This document shows positions 13,605-15,710 of a DNA stretch of 15,710 bases, one piece after another. The notes beneath the pieces are model-generated. The model was given only the letters and a program-made list of their open reading frames with translations, was not told the origin of the DNA and did no database searches. Made by a program: the position numbers and the translations under genes. This DNA is from CAYMCV01 sp964389005 (lineage in GTDB: Bacteria > Bacillota > Clostridia > Lachnospirales > Lachnospiraceae): the NCBI GenBank assembly GCA_964389005.1, contig CAYMCV010000055.1, forward strand, positions 1 to 15,710. Reading direction: 5' to 3'. Numbering within the stretch: the stretch's first letter is position 1; each line of letters begins with the position of its first letter.

Positions 13605-14381
13605 ATGTTTGGAAGAAATAAAGCATCAGAGCGTGTTAATAATACATTGCCGATGTTGATTGATGTACACTGCCATATTCTTCCGGGACTGGATGATGGC
13701 GCGACAAATTACGAGCAATCGCTTCGCATGTTGCAGATGGCACAGGAACAAGGAATACGCAAGATTATTGCAACACCGCATTATACACCTCGTCACAAAT
13801 GTGCCTCGCCGGATACTGTTCGGAAGAAGGCAGACGAATTGCAGGCGGCCGCAGACCAACGCGGAATCGATATTCGGATTTATGCAGGAAATGAGATTTT
13901 CTATCATGCGGAAGTTCCGGACTTATTGGAGGACGGAAAGATACTGACCTTGGCAGATTCCGATATTGCATTACTTGAGTTCTCGCCGGCGGTTGATGCA
14001 ACCTATGTGCGCAACGCCGTATCGGAAGTACAATCGGCCGGGTTTGAGGTCATGATAGCGCATGTGGAACGGTATGACAATTTATTTCACGGCAAGAATC
14101 TTGATAAAATCAAAGAACTGCACGATATGGGGGCGCTGTTACAAGTGAATACCACAAGTTTGACGGGCGGCATGGGAAGTAGCGTTAAGCGACAGGTAAA
14201 GCGTATGCTAACGGAGCAGTTGATTGATGTTTTGGGAACGGACGCACATGACACCGACATGCGTGCCCCGCAATTTACCGATTGTTTCAGGAGCGTTCTT
14301 AAAAATTGTCCCGACGATTATGTACAGCGGATTTGTTATGAGAATGCGAACCTGTATACGATAGAGAAATCATTAGAGTAA
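13605..14381 (+). CDS. cpsB: CpsB/YwqE-type tyrosine-protein phosphatase (PHP family)
   Basis: Metal-dependent phosphatase that removes phosphate from the tyrosine-rich tail of the CpsD kinase, controlling capsule or exopolysaccharide polymerisation. The 258 residues carry the PHP metal-binding set: H22 and H24 in DVHCHILPGLDDG (20-32), H59 in TPHY, E97 in GNEI, H153 in AHVERY and D213 and H215 in GTDAHD. AHVERYD and ALLEFS (122-127) are hallmark segments shared with pneumococcal CpsB. Translation starts at ATG 13605 after GAAAGGA; an internal ATG near MLIDVHC (13653) is possible but lacks a Shine-Dalgarno. It is first in the operon, 11 bases before the Wzz-like gene. Confidence 0.93.
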   Translation: MFGRNKASERVNNTLPMLIDVHCHILPGLDDGATNYEQSLRMLQMAQEQGIRKIIATPHYTPRHKCASPDTVRKKADELQAAADQRGIDIRIYAGNEIFYHAEVPDLLEDGKILTLADSDIALLEFSPAVDATYVRNAVSEVQSAGFEVMIAHVERYDNLFHGKNLDKIKELHDMGALLQVNTTSLTGGMGSSVKRQVKRMLTEQLIDVLGTDAHDTDMRAPQFTDCFRSVLKNCPDDYVQRICYENANLYTIEKSLE

Positions 14382-14392
14382 GGACTTAGACG

Positions 14393-15271
14393 ATGAAGAC
14401 AGAACAAAAAGAAGACGTAGTTGAGATTGATCTGCGAGAAGTCGCAGAGGTATTGCTTCGCAAATGGTGGCTGATTGCAATTGTTACGATTGTATTCGGG
14501 GCATCGGCTTTTTTGGTTAGCAAATTCCTGATAACACCAACATATGAATCCGAGACGCGAATCGTAATTCTAAGCAGGCAGAATGACAGCGATACACTGA
14601 CATACAACGATTTGCAGATGGGTTCTCAGCTGACGAAGGATTATGTGGAATTGATTTTATCCAGATTCGTTATCGAGCAGGTCATCAGTGACTTCGGACT
14701 TGACATTACATACGAAGGAATGGTTTCCAAGATAGAGGTTGAGACGCCGTCGGGAACACGTATCATCAACATCACGGTTACCGACACCGACCCGATGCTT
14801 GCCAAGGAACTGGCGGACGCAATACGAAGTGTAGCAGCGATTCATATCAAAGAAGTTATGGACATCGAAGCTGTAAACATCGTAGATGAAGGAAATATTC
14901 CGACCGAACCTTCCGGTCCCAGCGTCAAGAAGTGGACACTGATCGGCATGGCAGCAGGCTTCCTTTGCACGGCGGGCTTACTCATTATTCGATATTTGCT
15001 GGACGATACGATTCAGACATCGGAGGATATTGAGCGGTATTTGAACTTAAGTACGCTTGCATTGATTCCGTATCAACAGGAAGAGGATAAGGGCAAGAGT
15101 AAACTAAAAACTAAAAAAAAACGGCATAAAGAAGATAGTCTAGAAGAATTAAGCCATTTGAAAGAAATTGCTCCGCTCATGAAAGAAGCAGAGATTGAAG
15201 TCGAGGAATCATTTGAAGAGGAACTCGTGATTGTTGATTTGGCAGAAGATGATCCGGGCAGTGCAGTATAG
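14393..15271 (+). CDS. cpsC: CpsC/Wzz-type polysaccharide chain-length and kinase-activator protein
   Basis: Membrane protein of the polysaccharide co-polymerase family, which sets chain length and activates the CpsD tyrosine kinase. Two membrane helices (about 25-46 and 181-203) flank an external domain of about 130 residues. The proline-containing NIPTEPSGPS motif (168-177) before the second helix and the cytoplasmic DDTIQTSEDIERYL (204-217) are family marks; the latter region contacts the kinase. Unusually, the protein continues for about 65 residues (228-292) as a Lys-rich then Glu-rich charged tail ending in DDPGSAV; typical CpsC proteins end soon after the second helix. The tail contains an A9 run (15113-15121). 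The start has AAGGA eight bases upstream. Confidence 0.9.
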   Translation: MKTEQKEDVVEIDLREVAEVLLRKWWLIAIVTIVFGASAFLVSKFLITPTYESETRIVILSRQNDSDTLTYNDLQMGSQLTKDYVELILSRFVIEQVISDFGLDITYEGMVSKIEVETPSGTRIINITVTDTDPMLAKELADAIRSVAAIHIKEVMDIEAVNIVDEGNIPTEPSGPSVKKWTLIGMAAGFLCTAGLLIIRYLLDDTIQTSEDIERYLNLSTLALIPYQQEEDKGKSKLKTKKKRHKEDSLEELSHLKEIAPLMKEAEIEVEESFEEELVIVDLAEDDPGSAV

Positions 15272-15324
15272 CGCATATTGTTTGGAATTCGTATATTGTG
15301 AATTGTTGAAAGGATACCGAAGCG

Positions 15325-15710
15325 ATGCAGCAGATAGAACTTAAGAAAGAGGAGTTGGGTTATCAGTCACAGGAGGCGTATAAGACTTTACGCAGTAATA
15401 TCGAGTTTTCCGGTTCGGACATCAAGGTGTTCGCGGTGACGAGTTGTGCGCCCAATGAAGGTAAGAGCAGTATCGCCTACGAACTGGCATGTTCTTTTGC
15501 GGAGAGTGGTAAGGCAGTACTTCTGATTGATGCCGATTTGCGTAAGTCCGTGATGGGAAGGCGTCATCAGAAGGGGAAAGTCAGACTTGGTCTGGTACAT
15601 TATCTGGCAGGTAAATGCACATTGGAGGAGACTTATTGTGAGACGGATATTGAGAACCTCTTTATGATTTTTGCGGGGCCGGTACCGCCGAATCCCAGTG
15701 AACTTCTCGG
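15325..15710 (+). CDS. cpsD: CpsD-type bacterial tyrosine kinase, N-terminal part
   Basis: The window ends 128 codons into this gene, so only the N-terminal half is seen. It is a cytoplasmic BY-kinase that autophosphorylates on a C-terminal tyrosine cluster and works with the preceding CpsC-like partner. Residues 13-25 hold the EAYKTLRSNI-type oligomerisation motif (QEAYKTLRSNIEF); Walker A is SCAPNEGKSS (40-49, K47); Walker A' is LLIDADLRK (66-74, D69 and D71). The FAGPVPPNPSELL segment (116-128) is a further strong family mark. Walker B and the tyrosine tail lie beyond the window. AAAGGA precedes the ATG. It follows cpsC by 53 bases. Confidence 0.93.
   Translation, partial: MQQIELKKEELGYQSQEAYKTLRSNIEFSGSDIKVFAVTSCAPNEGKSSIAYELACSFAESGKAVLLIDADLRKSVMGRRHQKGKVRLGLVHYLAGKCTLEETYCETDIENLFMIFAGPVPPNPSELL

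Noticed and set aside
1..15710. CRISPR array, insertion sequence, tRNA or rRNA gene, phage or defence genes
   Set aside because: No regularly spaced repeats, transposase motifs, tRNA-like folds or defence-type domains were seen on either strand.

Overview
The window reads as chromosomal DNA from an anaerobic, low-to-mid GC Firmicute of the class Clostridia, most likely Lachnospiraceae-like. This rests on the gene content (CwlD-type amidase, SleB-type hydrolase, GH18 enzyme, AtpZ/AtpI pair, CpsB/CpsC/CpsD capsule trio), the AGGAGG-type ribosome binding sites, the sigma-A-type promoters and the gene order. A run of ten Ns inside the sua5 gene shows that this is a draft assembly. Almost every gene is on the + strand; the one clear exception is a DUF402 gene.

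Layout. Positions 2-325: 3' end of a GH18-type glycosidase. 386-1198: membrane-anchored CwlD-like N-acetylmuramoyl-L-alanine amidase. 1264-2316: sua5 (tRNA t6A synthesis), interrupted by the N gap. 2394-4031: rpiB, upp and a dCMP deaminase (sugar-phosphate and pyrimidine salvage). 4054-5253: a secreted coiled-coil protein with a SleB-like hydrolase domain. 5285-5773 (minus): a DUF402 protein, convergent with the hydrolase and divergent from the ATP synthase operon. 5941-13143: a complete F1Fo ATP synthase operon in the order atpZ-atpI-atpB-atpE-atpF-atpH-atpA-atpG-atpD-atpC, with a near-consensus promoter at its start and a clear intrinsic terminator after atpC. 13186-13604: a long non-coding stretch with a strong promoter and a leader that ends in a second terminator-like hairpin. 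13605-15710: start of a capsule/exopolysaccharide locus: cpsB-type tyrosine phosphatase, cpsC/Wzz-type chain-length protein, and the beginning of a cpsD-type tyrosine kinase cut by the window edge.

How the genes fit together. The sua5-rpiB-upp-atp order is an old Firmicute arrangement (B. subtilis has ywlC...rpiB...glyA-upp-atp). Here the segment between the dCMP deaminase and the atp promoter holds a cell-wall hydrolase and an inverted DUF402 gene. The c subunit carries the residues that coordinate Na+ in the Ilyobacter tartaricus rotor (Q30, V61, E63, T64), so the enzyme is probably sodium-coupled. The CpsB/C/D trio would control polysaccharide polymerisation through tyrosine phosphorylation.

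No gene here looks like a new system. The points most worth a second look are regulatory: the capsule leader with a terminator between promoter and first gene, the inverted repeat fitted between the two divergent -35 boxes upstream of atp, a stem that would cover the atpF translation start, and the sodium signature of the c ring.
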